64,000 bases of DNA from Anolis sagrei. Its lineage: Eukaryota > Chordata > Lepidosauria > Squamata > Anolidae. The notes beneath the pieces were generated by a model. That model searched no databases, was not told the DNA's origin, and saw nothing but the letters and a program-made list of their open reading frames with translations. Every line of letters begins with the position of its first letter. The stretch's first letter is position 1. This document shows, in pieces, positions 25,701-40,700 of this stretch. Location: positions 77,873,209-77,937,208 of the forward strand of contig NC_090022.1 of assembly GCF_037176765.1 (NCBI RefSeq). The letters are read 5' to 3'. A program made the translations under genes and the position numbers.

Positions 25701-28700
25701 TTGACGAAACTGTGATAGGTTATCCAGATGAACATACTGACAATAATATACTTTGATACACCTTTTCCACAGGCACCATCTTATCAGTGTGTTCAGTTTT
25801 TAATTTCACTTTCTAATTTGTTCTAAAAATAACACCTTTGTGCCATTTTTTTCAATGTTCACACAGTAAACTTTAAATGGAAAAACATTTCAGCACAATT
25901 TTAAATACTGATTAATGGGGAAAACATGCTGTCTTACCAGCTGACACGATATTAGCACAATGTTGTTTATTTTTAATCTTTTGCTGATGTTTTAATTAAC
26001 ACTAAAACACTTTTTGTCAACCTTAAAAAAGCACCACTATTGAAATAATCACACAACGGCACCTAATTATTATTTTTTTACACAAAGTACTTTCACTCTA
26101 ATTTTAAACAGTAAATTAAAAGACAGATGGAAAGAAGAGAGCACTCAGGTAAACTTTCTTTCCCTGCCTAAACGGCCATGTCATACCTTCTGGTAAATGG
26201 AACATAATGAGTTATATGCCCCAAAGAGACACTTCATCCCAGTAGTGTACAGAGTAAGCTACAATTCCAAAAAAGTAAGGTTTGGGGAGCAAGAGAAGCC
26301 ATTAGCCTGGAAGTAACCCAAAAGAGAACTAGAACTAAGTTAGGACTATTAGAATGACCATCACACGAATGGGATTCGCACAGGTAATGGCATCTTGGTT
26401 CATACTTTGTAAAAGTAGATAAGGTCTAGACAATCTAAGAACTAAGTTTTATGTCCCCGGGACTTACCATGGGCCCCTTTAAAAAAGAATTGATTAGAAA
26501 TTGATTTTTAATTTCTCAAAACCAGTAGAAGGATACATGACTGGGGGAACAGCTGACTGTAGTGGGTAACGTGTGGCCAAATACAAATAAGGCTTGGATA
26601 ATGTCTCTTCCTCAATGTATTCAGTACATGAGAAAAATACACATCCCTGAAGATGCCAGCCACAGATGCAGGCAAAAAGTCAGGAGAAAATGCTGCTAGA
26701 ACACAGCCATACGGCCCAGAAAACACACAACACTCCAATGCATATCCCTAGTGATCTGCCCGCTAATGCAAAATAAATATTCCCTGAATGGGTTAAAATC
26801 TACAAAGTGGATCTTAAATTACTGTGTCATGTTGACACGAGTCCCCTTTCACTAATACTGCAGGTTAGGCTGGAGCTTCAGAAATAAGTTTTGAATTCAG
26901 ACACTCAATAAGACCAAGCAACAGATGGCTCAACTTGGCTTCCAAAGCATCACATGAAAAGCAAGACTTTTCCATACAACACCCTGAGCCAAAACCCCAC
27001 CACAACCAAGAGCAGGCATGACACTCACATATTCTTGAGCAAAGTCTATGAGGTTCTGGAGGTCGATGTCATCACGGTAGGCCTTGACATTATTGTTGAT
27101 GAAGAAATTGAGCTGGTCCTTGATCCAGTCCTTGAAAATGAAGGCCAGAATACCTGCCGTCAGCTCCAGGAAAAAGATGAGCCCCAGAAACACAGAGAAC
27201 TGGAGTGTGGTGAGGGATCAAAACAGAGACAGGTTGTCAATCAAGTGCAAGGCCAATGAAATCTGGGCATCCAAGAGCATTGCAAGCCCCTTCTAAGAAC
27301 CCATCTGTTCAACCTAATCACAACTCTCAGGGATCTACTGCTCATGTGGAATTAAGTTGCTGTAAGAATTTTGCAGAAGGGGAAAATCATTCTTAATAAA
27401 TATGTCACTGGGGAGCCTCCAAATTCTTATGTTATCTACATTCATCCTTCAATATTGCTGCAGTGCATTTCCTATCACTATTACACAGAAATGTACCTTC
27501 CTCTACAATAGAAGGAAATTAAGTTAACACCATATTCCTGCCTCCAACCCCAATTTCCCAGGAAGGTTCAGAGAGGGGGGAAATCCAGCAGCAGTGTCAG
27601 GAACACAATATGAGGATTGCAATGTCAAATCCTTTCTTTTTCTTCATTCTATACCTCTATATTAAACTCCCATCACATTAAGGCACATTGGCTGCCTATG
27701 AAACACTTCTATTTGAAGCAACAGATCCAATTATTTTTCTACAGCTTGTGCCAATCATTCCTACAGTGCCAAAAAGAAATCCAGTTGCTGTTAGTGTTCT
27801 TTGAGAAGCAATGCCTGGGCACAGCTCCACTTAAGCCTAAGAAGGGGAATACGTGACCTTCCAGATGCTGCTGATTTGCAACTCCCATCAGTCCTAGATA
27901 TCATAGTCAATGAGAAGGGATCATCTAGAGTGCCACAAGTGATTCAGCACTGCCCTAGCCTCTTATCTGTATTTCTAAGGTCCAATGAAGCTGGATTAGA
28001 AATAAGATGATTACTAAGTAAAACTAAGATGTGTTTTCTAAGCACTGCAAGCATCCTGCATACATGAGCTCAGCAATCCTATAAGGTAGGCCAATCATTC
28101 TCTTCTCTGTATTACAAAGTATGTAGGTTGAAGCTGTATATGAGAGTGTCACTTAGGGCAAGCCAGTGAATTCATGTTTATGCTGAAATATGGATCAGCA
28201 ATGTTGAACTCTAGAATTGCTATATAAATCTTTCCCAACCATACAGGCTAAAGATGTTGACGTTTTAGACCAACATACTTAGAAAGCACCAGGCCGGGAA
28301 AGGCTGTGATTTTTATTTATTTATTTATTTTGCCTTCAAGTCATTTCTAACATATGACAACCCTATCATAGGGATTCCTTGGCAAGATTTGTTCAAAGGG
28401 ATTTTGAGGTGGACTTAGTGGGATTTGCCCAATGCCACCCACTGAGTTTCCATGTAAGGTGAGCCCTCCCCTCCAGAATCTTAGTCTAACACTCAAACCA
28501 TTACACCATGCTGGTTCAAGGCTGTGCTACACCATTCAGAAAAGAAGGTAGCAGAAACAAATGACTTACAAATTTGAGCAGGAATGTATTCTCTCTCAAG
28601 GCTCCAATGCAGCCAGCAAATCCCAGGACAAACATCACCACTCCGACCACGAGGAAGAGCCAGACAGGATCAAAGCCTCCCAGGTCTGTGATGGAGGACA

Positions 28701-31700
28701 GATTGGAGAGCACCCCCTGGGCAGACACCAAGAAACATGAGTCTCAGGAAGAAGGACTAAACCTGACCACACAGCCAAGGATCCTTCCAGCGAGAATCAG
28801 GTTCAAATCTGGCATTGCATTTCTGGTATCCCAACAGTTATTACAGCAACCACCTCAAATGTTACAACAACCACCTGGGCATTAGTTCTGCCCAGCAGAG
28901 GACTTTTAACTGGTTGGAGTAGTTTTAAAATATTTTAAAAACATTTTAAAATAACATTTAATGCAGATTGCATTTAGTGCTTTTTAATTTTTGTATTTTG
29001 AACTGATGTAGCTACACTGTTTTAATGAATGGTGTAAGCTGTTTTAGGTGCCATGTGAGAGGAAAACAGGATATAAATTAAATAAATAATAACAACAAAT
29101 AAAGTGTATAAAAACAATGGGAGAGCAAAGACAGAAAGTAGAGGGGTTGAAATTTATATATAAAATATTGGACGACTCCAAACTCTATGGTCCTAGGTGG
29201 CAACAGTTTGTGGAGAGCTGGAGGGTGCTGGAAAGTAGAGCAGTAGCATCTCACCCCCTGCTCTAGAAAGAGAAAATAATGTATTAAGCTGTTGGAGCAG
29301 CATAGTGCTCCTAATTGTGTGCATATATGGGCAGAGGAAAGAGGATGCTGTGTAAATAAGTAACATAATGTGTAATGAAAGAATTCTATATTCAGGACAA
29401 AAGCAGGCATCACTGCAAAACCTGGCACTTTTTCACATAACTACTTCAAGCAGGCTGGATCCATTGATGATTTCCCAGCAGTTGATGGCTTGAAGCTGAC
29501 TTAGCACAGCATTTCATGCAAGGTCACACACAAATCCCACCTGTGGTTCTTTTGCTCTGATGGATGGCTCACCTCAAAAAACTTCCAAGTGTCTCTGGAT
29601 ACCAGAGTCATCATGATTTGCATGTGCACCTACTTTATAGCTGATAATGACTTAAGATCAGGAAATTAAATTCAAAGTAGAAAGACATGAAGTTTGTCCC
29701 TTATGTGATTGTGTTATTTTTTTAACAACAGATAGTGATGAAATGGGAAGGAGGGATTAATTTTTTGCCCCTGCCCCAGTCCCAAGCAGAACCCTCCACT
29801 ATACTCCCACAATGGGAGGAAAGCTACATTGCAAATGATCTAAGTAGAAATGTATTTCCATATATATGTTTCAGAATAATATATAAGTCTTCAGATATTG
29901 TTTTAGTGAAGGGTTGGAAAGATAAAACAAAATGGACACTGACTAATTGGTGTAAGTATATAGTTACGAGTGGAAATAACAAATTGCAAATGGAACAATA
30001 TAGATAAAATTGAAAAGGTTACAAAAACTAAGAGGATGTGGGAACTAGTTAGGAATTATTTAGGGAATGTGCTAAGATGTGGAGCGGAAAAATTAAGACT
30101 GAGATTGATTTTCAAATGTAACTTCTGTAGTTTGCTGTGTAAATTGCATGTACAAGGAGGGGAGGTTGGGAGTAGGATAAAACAATAAAATAACAATAAA
30201 AATATACCAGTCTTCAGATGTCACATCTTTTGCATGACATTTTCCCTTCTCACTGTAATATTTTCTTTAACAAACTAAAATTAAAGACTGTTTCAAAAGA
30301 AGGTTGACTTCAGTGATATTGTAACTGGCAAGAGGGCATTTAGAAGAAATTGTGAACATAAGAAACCCTACTCTGAATCAAATCAAAGGTCTGTCTTAGT
30401 GAGTATTGGAGTAGCTGACTAAATGCCCCCAGCAGGACACCCACAAGTGTGATAGCAGCACAGGGAAATTCAAGAGAGGTCAATGTGAGAAACAACTGAT
30501 TGACTAACCTGGTTAGTATATCAATGGGTTTAGGAAATAGTGCCTATACTTGTTTTTCTTAGAAGCAACAGAGTGACTGATTCTGGGTGCTGGGGTGGGG
30601 GGTGAGTTAGAGACAAGATATACCAATGGAAGATTCCACATCATTATGTCTGAGAAAATGCTGGACAAGTTTACCTTTTCTGCCCAGGCCCAAAGACCAA
30701 TGGCCAGGAACGCAGCTCCCAGCAACTGCAAAAGACAAACAGTACTTGTCACACAGAATGCAACAAGAGAGAGTAGCGTTCTTCCCCATCTACATCCCAG
30801 TAGCATTACACCCTAACTCACATCATCGGCATTGTCTGCTGAATTAAATCTATCAAGGTCCACACCACATTCTGCCCCCAACAGCCACCTTCCATATATT
30901 GAATGCACTGTTGAGAAACAACAATTCATTCTACCAATTTCCCCAGTCAAAGTACTTACAACTTTGCTTGAAGCTTTTAGATTCATAGAAGATATACCCA
31001 GAAGCTATAATGAAGTTTGCCTGGATTAAGAGATTAGTGAGGATTACAAGCCTGGGCTAGGAAAGAAGCTACTGTCGCACCAACAGCTTTTCCAGTCTCT
31101 CGACACCTGGGCATGACAGCCACCTAAAACTAATTAGCAACACAGGACAACTCCCAGGCATCCAAACGGTGAGTTGGGTTTCACCAGGAGCCTTAATACA
31201 TATGAATGTTGATTTCACTTCCGCAAAAGAATCATTAGAGTAGTTGACCACACGGCCAGTTTGGATCTCAGAGCTTGGTAATTGTTGAATGCAGGACCAA
31301 AATTACTCCGGTTTCTGTCATCAGAGTCTTCATTTTGCCTTTCATGTTCTACCTTTCCTCTTCTTCCTTCCTCTCCACCAGCATTTATTATTTCCTATTT
31401 ATACTGAGCCCAATGGGGCTTTTTCTCTACTATGTATTTAGCCTAATTTACAGTTTGGGGTACATGCTTATGTTTCACTCCACCTTATAATCACAAAGCA
31501 AGGGAACAGAGGAACAGGGAGAGTCAAGTGTATAAGAGGCAGAGAAATAGAGACTAAGTCTGAAACCCTCTAGGTTGCAATATGTTTTTTATTTTTTTAT
31601 AAAATGAATGTTTGACTCTTTTTCAACATGTTTCAGGCAAAAATAGGGACACAACATCCCCCTTCCAGCCCCAATTTTCCCTGAAGTACTAACTTTCAAG

Positions 31701-34700
31701 TATATCCATTTGTAGAGCCCACAATTTACACATTTTAAAATTGAAATCAGAACAGGGTCATTGCCAATGGCAATGAATTGTTTGGTAGCTGTTACATTTC
31801 AGAGTTAAATATACACGAAGTACACTCTCCAACCACACACACATCACAAAAGAGTTGCTGTGGTTTGTTCAGTTATTTTCATTTAAGTGGTAAGCAGTCT
31901 CATTGGCTCTGGAAGCCATATTTCTTGCAAGCTTCAGTCAAAGTCAGAGAACTTTAGCACTAGTTCCTGAGCTTGATCTCTCTGTATCCTCAACAGATAA
32001 GAAACACACGCATCACAAAGACTACTAACTTCCTGCATCAATAGAACGTCATCGTCTAAGCAAGACTTTAAAGGAAAGAATATACTTCTCTCTCTTAAAA
32101 CAAATTTGCAAGGCCATAGTACAGAACAGCTCTTACAACTTTCCAATCCCATTTTTAGTGGCAAAATACCCCACCGAAATGAATCCTGATTTATAAGCCC
32201 TGGGGAATCAAAGGCTAGAGACACAGCATTTGGTGTAATTCAAAGGCTGGCACAGTGCAAACAATGCCCACTCTGTTCCCATAGTGGGAGCTAGATATTC
32301 GTGGAACAACAACAGCATTCATAAGTGTTCTTTCCCTACCCACGCATTAGGCTTTGTCTATGGCAGTGGCTTCTTACTGAAAAGTCTTCAGACTAAGGAA
32401 ATTTGTGTATAAGTTTCTCAACTAGTGGGGCACAAGGGAACTGGGAGCGATTGGGATGGCCCAACATGGTGACTCAGTTTTAAAGGACTCCCCAAGCCAT
32501 CGGGCCCAACCTGCTGGTTGCCCAAGAAGCATCTCTGAGAAATGGTCATCCAGCCTCTATATTCAAATGTACAACAGAGAAAAATCTGCATTTCCAAGGT
32601 AGTCTATTCCATTGTCAAGTAACTCTTATGATCAGAACTCTTCCTAATGAGCTGCTAGAAACTGAACCTTAATCCAGACAAGACAGAGATGCTATTAGTC
32701 AGTTAGATAGAATAGGGAGTCAGCCTGTGTTAGATGGGGTCACACTCCCCCTGAAAATGAAAGATTGCTGTTTGGGGGTATTTTGAGGAAAAACTTCCTA
32801 ATTGTGAGAGCTATTCAGCAGTGGAACTCTCTACCCGGAGCAGGCCCATAGCCAGGATTTCGTTTCGGGGGGGGGGGGGGCTGATTTTTTTTCAGGGGGG
32901 GGGTTCGGGGGGGCTGAGTTTCGGGGGGGGCTGAGTCTGAGTGAAAGAGGGCCTAGCCTAGCAAACCTTTTGTATCATTACCCCAATATCCCCATGCATA
33001 TGGGATATATTGAGTATGGTGATCAGATCATGATATGAATAAACATAACAGTTTAAATAATGCACCAGTAAGGGCTTTTCGCGAACCACCATGAGAATTT
33101 TGGGGGGGGGGGGCTAAAGCCCCTGAAGCCCCCCCCCCCCCCCCCCGCTTCATGCCTGACCCGGAGTGTGGTTGAGGCTCCTTTTTCAAAAGCTTTTAAA
33201 CAGAGGCTGGATGGCCATCTATCAGGGGTGCTTTGAATGCAATTTTTCTACTTTTTGGCAGGGGGTTGGACTGGATGTCCCACGAGGTCTCTTCCACTCT
33301 GTGTTTCTATGATTCTATTGTTAGCCACCTTGAGTCCCCACGGGGAGAAAAGTAGGGTATAAATAATAATAATAATCTCATATAGTTTGAATCTATTGGT
33401 TTGAGTCATACTCATCAGGGCATCAGGAAACAAGTTTGCTTGATCTTCCACTGACAATCTCTCAGTTATTTAGAAACAGTTATCAAATCAACTCTATCTC
33501 CTCTTATTCAGGCTGAACATGTTTGATCTACTTGAAGAAACACAAAAAAAAAAATCTCTACTCTGCAGAGTCCTATTTAAAATTTGAGTGCCCTGTGGGG
33601 TGAGAAGGGCAGAATATAAATACTGTAAATAAAATTAATAAATAATAAATAAATAAATGTTAAACTATATTTCCTTAAAATATTATTGCTATGTTTGAAT
33701 CAGGCCTTTATCTAAAACCGACTTCATACTCAGCCATTCTTTGATCCCACCAAAGTTAATGTGTATATCTCACACAAATAAGTCATGCAATAGAAGGAGG
33801 ATTTAGATTCACAACTACTAAGAATCAGTTCACCATATTCTTCTTGATATAGTAAGGGCAATACTCCTACGTTTGATTTATGTGGCAAAATCATTACTCT
33901 GATTTGATAACACTCATGGTCACAACATCAAGAATCATGCAAATATGGTATTACATATGCACAAATGAAATGCCAACAAAAGACCTTCTAGTACTACAAT
34001 CACAGGGAGGACAAGATATCTTTTAGGTGCCCTTCAAGGTTTTTCCCCAACAATTCCAGAGAGCCTCATTCCCTTACCTCTAACACATATTTAGACATGA
34101 CACATGCTGTGGCTTAAAAGTCTCTGGACAAAGGATGTGGCAGTCAACCAAGCATGTGTATAAAACACATTTGCCACCTGCCAGACAGCAATACACTGGA
34201 GCATTGCTTTTTTGAGATGGAAACTGAAGGGCTGTACACTCATTTTTTGTAAGTTAATCTCACATCTTCCAGGAAGCAAGTCCTTTCAAACAAAGAGGTC
34301 TGACAAAATACAATCCCCATCATCTTATTTATTTGCAAACCTTATGATAATTCCCATGTCAGATGTCATCTTTCTGTTACCGCCCAGGCTTGTTCAGCTG
34401 ACAACTTTACAGCCTGGGAATAAACTTACCAAATATAGGGTATAACCTGGTATAACCTATGAAGCATACCACATCTCTATATATAAAATGCTCTGTTTGT
34501 TTTTAGAGACATCATAACTCAACAACCGCTGGATGAATTGATGCCATATTTGCCCACAACACACCTACTAATAGAAGGAGTGACCATCACTCAGAGAAAC
34601 ACCATAAAACACAGTGTCACGTACTTTTAAAAAACCCCAAAACCTAGAATATACTACAGCGCATGTGCGCAAACGACTTGCCTGGCCCTGCCCCCCTGCT

Positions 34701-37700
34701 GCGCGAGGGAAAACAAACCAAACACCTGTCCCACCTCCCTCGAGAAGAGACTGCAGAGGAGACCATCGGTAAGTAAAAGGAGGTTGGACTGGATAGCCTC
34801 CCAGTTCAAAGCAGGGATTTTCTACCATGATATTCTGGGATATAGGGCTGTGTGGAACGGCTCTGAGAGTAGAATTTCTAATCTAATGTAAGGGACCAGC
34901 AACATTTTTTAGTGAATGGTATCATATTCATACCCATTCACTATAATTGTTTCTCTATTTTCTGGAAACATATCACTGGCCACAACAGATGACTTCTGGG
35001 CCGGCACCAGTTCAAGGGCAAACCATGCTAAGTAAAATTGTCTTGGATTACTACACTATGCTACATCTCTGGCAAAGATCATCTCAGCGGGCAGCTTCCT
35101 TACTGAAACGGAGCCAGAAAATCAATTTCATTGAAGAACTCTTTATGTTTATAATCCCACCAGACCATGCAATGCCATCTGAACAAGGCACTCAAGAAAC
35201 ACAAGGGAAGAGAACAACAGCTGCAACTCTCGCTTTGCATGAGACGTATTTATGTAATTGTTCTGCCAGGTGCCTACTCAATCATTTAATCAAAGGCTGC
35301 TCAGATACGCCTCACCCTGCTCTCTCAGCAGGCTGAATCAATTCCTAGGATTTGCACAACATACGTGTCCTTTCAGATCTTCTTATCTGAATTTAGTGTA
35401 ATGCCTACTACTATCTGGAACTGAATTCCTCTGAAGAGGCTTGCTTGTTGCTGCTCTTTCCAGTCTGAGGCTGAATGGATTACTCTAAGTTCTAGCTTTC
35501 CCTAGGATTACTCAGATACAGAACTTCCTGCATCAAGAAGCCTATCTATCTATTTGGAATGCAAGCCAAGACTATTACAACTGAAGCTGATGGAAAAGCT
35601 AATAAGTAGATTCCAACATTTGAAGTTGAGTTCATTATTTGGTAGATTTGATTATTACAGTAGCCTTGTTTAATCTGCATTATGAACCACATAGAGAGTA
35701 CTGCTAGAGCAGTGTAACACTTTAATATTTTTTTTCTTAAACAGCAGTGTTCACTGAACAAGAAGTACAAGGTCAATTTTCATCACAACAGGAAACACGA
35801 TATAGGAACCGACTATAATTAATCACAGCTTCCTCAACAATTGCACGCATTTAAAACAACACAATGTTATCATGACTTTCAAATATGACCAATAGAGTCC
35901 AGAACAATCACCGCCATTCAAGACAGGATGTCAACTTTGAGAGCTCCAAACTTATTCCAATGAAATGAAATTATTGTGAAGAACATTGTTTTATGGACAA
36001 AATAGCAGGTAATACAGACCAGTTACAATATTTCATATAAATTCACATATGTTTACATCTTTATTATTATTATACAGGCAGCCCTCAACTTTGATAGGCA
36101 TCAGGGGTATGGTTTCTCACAAAAGTGGAACAATCTGTGACTATAGGCCTATTTTTTAAAACCTAGTGTTATTCAATAGTCGACATCTGGCAGAAGCAGA
36201 TGATAGAATCGCATTGGAGCACCCAGAAATGCCTAGAAAGACATGTATAGGGCAGCAATGGAGGCTGCAGCAATAAATGAGTACAGTAATCAATGAATAA
36301 TCAAATTTGTGAAGGCATACCTTGCAAATGTGGAGGAACGACTGTATTCAATGTCCACATTTGCAGGTTTGACTTTTGAGGATTTGATTCAAGGATTTGA
36401 TTAATATGGTGTCTCTAGAAATCTCCAGCTCATTTTGTACCCCTCTGTGGTCAATTTCCTGTGGTTGCTGGTCAGTTGCACTGGAGGACCATAACTCCTA
36501 AAGAAGTGTTCTTGCGGGGTATAGTGCTTTTGTATTTGTGGTTTTTCCATTTTTACATGGGTTTTACACTTCTAACCTCAGGAAATGTGGAGGACTGACT
36601 GTCCAGTGTCCAAAGGTAGCACATTACTTCCTACATAATCCTGTGCAAGAATTTTGTTACATTTTGAACAGTCTGAAATCTCTTTATATGCTCTGGTTGG
36701 AGGCAAATGTTCCTTTCTGTTTCCAAAGAAAGAATAATTTGCTTATGCCCTGAAGATGTATAAAGGATAGAGATTACCTTTCCTGCTTTAAAAAGCATTT
36801 TAAGTATTTTTGTTTTGCTACAATACAGCTACCGATACTGTTTCTACATTTTTACTTGTTAAAAGAAATGTACACCAAACATCAAAGACGTTCACGTTAC
36901 ACTGAACAAACACAAGGTATGTTCACACCTGCATGCACAGCAATTCTGAGGGTTGTGAAAGTATACCTCTCCTGAGGCAGTCTAAAAATGTGTAAATTAA
37001 GGATGTCACCACTTCTTTTACCCTCTCGATACTGAAGGCTTCCTTTGTGAAAAGGAAAGCTTTCTATCCACTGAGGGCCTCCACACAATTTTAAAATCTA
37101 GCAAGTCAGGCTGAGGAGCTGGAGATATTTGCCCAATTCAGAACTTCTGGAGATATCTTCTACTGCATTACATTTGGTGGATACTTTGTGGCCCAGAAGA
37201 GCCGTTGCCGAGGAATTTGGAGAAGGGGAGTTGGTGAGACAATTCTGTGGGAGAGTGGAGTTATCTGTGAGAGGAAAAAATATGACCCCAAGGAGCGGTC
37301 CTGATGAACAAACAAAAAGACCAAGTCATAGGAGGCAGCTGAGGAGAGAAGGGCAGCCCAAAATCCCCTCACAGCTTTCTTCCAGCAGATGCAGTTATGG
37401 ACTTCCACAGCCCTCTTTTTATGCATCAGGAGAGCCCTCTCTGATCACAGACCAAAGCAACACTTTGTCCTAAATAAACATCTAATACTTTTAATTTTGT
37501 TTTCCCTTGATTTGGTGTGTTTATAAATTTACCTTGTGTATATATATGTTTTTTTTTAAGTTCTTGTGGGTTTTTTCGGGCTATAGGGCCATGTTCTAGA
37601 GGCATTTCTCCTGACGTTTCGCTTGCATCTATGGCAAGCATCCTCAGAGGTAGTGAGGTCTGTTGGAAATAGGACAATGGGTTTATATATCTGTGGAATG

Positions 37701-40700
37701 GCTGGGGTGGAGCAAAGAGCTCTTCTCTGCTAGAGCTAGGTGTGAATGTTTCAACTGACCACCTTCATTAGCATTTGAAGGCCTGCATGTGCCATTTCAT
37801 TACCTTTTATGCATGTGCTTAGGTCTTTCTTGAGACTTGCAACCCATACACAAGACAAATAGTGGATTAATGAGATGTGAGACCTAAGCATATGCACAAC
37901 ACATAACACTAGGGAGACGGAAGAATTGTGAAATGATAGGAAACCATGTTGTTTAACATCTACATGAAGCCGTTGGGAGAGATCATCCGGAGTTTCGGGG
38001 TGCGGTGTTATCTGTACGCAGATGATGTCCAACTCTGTCACTCCTTTCCACCTACTTCTAAGGAGGCTGTTCAGGTCCTGAACCGGTGCTTGGCTGCTGT
38101 GTCGGACTGGATGAGGGTGAACAAATTGAAGTTGAATCCAGACAAGACAGAGGCACTCCTGGTCAGTCGAAAGGCCGAACGGGGCATAGGGTTACAGCCT
38201 GTGTTGGACGGGGTTACACTCCCCCTGAAGACGCAGGTTCGCAGCTTGGGTGTGACCCTGGATTCATCGCTGAGCCTGGAGCCTCAGGTCTCAGCGGTGG
38301 CCAGGGGAGCATTTGCACAGCTTCGGCTCGTGCGCCAGCTGCGCCCGTACCTCGGGAAGTCGGACTTGGCCACGGTAGTCCACGCTCTGGTCACATCCCG
38401 CATAGATTACTGCAACGCGCTCTACGTGGGGCTGCCCTTGAAGACTGCCCGGAAGCTCCAGATGGTCCAGCGCTCGGCAGCCAGGTTGCTAACAGGAGCA
38501 GCTCTCAGGGAGCATACCACTCCTCTGTTGAGCCAGCTCCACTGGCTGCCAATTCCCTACCGGGCACAATTCAAGGTGCTGGCATTAGCCTACAAAGCCC
38601 TAAACGGTTCCGGCCCCACCTACCTCTCCGAACGCATCTCCTCCTATGAACCGACACGGACATTAAGATCGTCCGGGGAGGCCCTGCTCTCGGTTCCGCC
38701 TGCGTCACAGGCACGGTTGGCGGGAACGAGAGACAGGGCCTTCTCGGTGGTGGCCCCTCGGTTATGGAATGCCCTACCAAGCGACATCAGACAGGCCCCT
38801 TCGTTGCTGGCATTTAGGAAGAAGCTCAAAACCTGGCTTTTTGAGCAAGCGTTTGGCTAATCAGCGCAATTGTACACAGAATGACGGTAAACTGAACATA
38901 GGAACGGTATAAGGATATGAGACTGGATCTTGGTTGCGATCGAGGCATTGTATGAATGGTTGTGTGTTTGTTATTGGGTATGCTGTGTTTTAATTGTTAT
39001 TGTTGTGGTAATTAATATTGTGTAAACCGCATTGAGTCACCTATTATAGGTTGAGAAACGCGGTATAGAAATAAAGCAAATAAATAAATAAATAAATAAA
39101 TAAACTGCAACTTTCTGCTTTCACCCTTAAGGTGATGGCAGCAGTGCTCCTGTTTGTTCATCTCTCTGATACTCAGTCTCTCTTCAGCCTCATATCTCAT
39201 AACAAGCAGTGACCAAACAAGACATGAGGCTAGAGAAAGAGTGAGGATCTGAGAAAGAAACAAGAACAAGCATTTTTTATTCTGCTTAATATCTTTTCAG
39301 TCTATTGCATTCATTTTTATTATTTGAACTTATTTGTATTGACTTCAAGTTGTAGCCACAATCATATGTATCTTGCTCTATTAACACAGTCAGGTAATAT
39401 AGCAAGCAAAAGCATTTGATCACACATTGCTGAGTCATGCGGAAACATCAATTTTGACAGCAAGTTTGACATCTGGACTTCAAGGCACTCCTACTTAACC
39501 ACAAAGTCTTCAAGGAATTTGTCAACCACTGGGTGGGGGACCACAAATAAGCAGAGGGAGACTGAATCCTAGAGTTGATAAGCCACAAACAAATTAAATA
39601 ACAAAACAGTCCAGGGGTGAATGAGTTCATGGATCTGCTAGCAGATTAGCAAGAGTTTCTGACTTTCAGTTGTTTAACAGGGGCAACAACAAACTGGTCT
39701 CTTTTTCTGTTATACTATGGTAACTGAAGGACCTAGAGATTCCTAAAGACCATATTAATCAAAAACACATATATTCAAATTTACAATAGTTAAATCTGCA
39801 AATGTGGGAGGCTGACCATATTGAGTTTTTTTCACCTGGCTTCTCTTGGTGGATCATAGTTTTGTAAAAAAAATACTGCATATCAAAAGTCTGCCAATCA
39901 CTCAGGCTGGATCTACATTGCTATATAATCCAGTTTCAGAATGCAGATTAACTGTATTGAATTAAATTATACGGCAATGTAGACTCACATAATCTAGTTC
40001 AATGCAGTTATTCTGCATTCTGAAACTGGATTACATGGCAGTGTAAATCCAGACTCAATCAGGAAGGTGAATTCATAACCCCTAGCACAACTTCCCACAA
40101 CTATCACAAGAAGGAAAAAGCAAAGGTTGGAAATAGTGATAAATAACAAACTTCCCAGCTAAAATGCTCTCAGATGTTTACCAGCTTTCTCAGATAACAT
40201 TCATGGGTAGAAAAGGTATGGTAATCTATTTCCTGAGCGATCTCTGCTGGCTCACATTGTTAGTACAGGTGCTGCTCCCAGCCAACTATCCTTTCCTTTC
40301 ATATCCTTTTGTTTTGGTACATCCCACTGTAGCAGCCAGAGCAGAGCACTGGCTACAAATTCAACAATACACCTGAGAACAAGAGAAGGCATCTCAGAGG
40401 GGTGCAGGTTAAGGGCTGAATGAAAAACATAGGCACAAAGCAAATCAAAAGAACAGATCCAAATAGAAAAGACGCTCACCAAACAAAAGGCTCCTGGCCA
40501 GGATGAGCTGAGCATGCAATTCACAGCAATGAATACAAGTTTGATCAAGAGTAATGAGTTAAAAAACTTCTTTGTGCATGCCCACAAAAGCAGCTAACTT
40601 TGGGTGCTGTTCTGCTGAATCTAACAGAATGCAGGAAATCTGATGTAACATTAACAGACAGAAAATTACTTACCACTTTTTTTCTGTCAGGGCTAGGAGA

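Noticed and set aside
28516-28731. Minus-strand frame as an independent membrane protein
   Set aside because: It is TSPAN17 exon 3 plus intron read-through.
37129-37473. Overlapping 114- and 88-codon frames on opposite strands
   Set aside because: No family motif, splice support or neighbouring exon; chance open frames in intron 1.
38086-38649. 187-codon open frame on the plus strand
   Set aside because: Out-of-frame shadow of the L2 reverse-transcriptase frame in GC-rich sequence.
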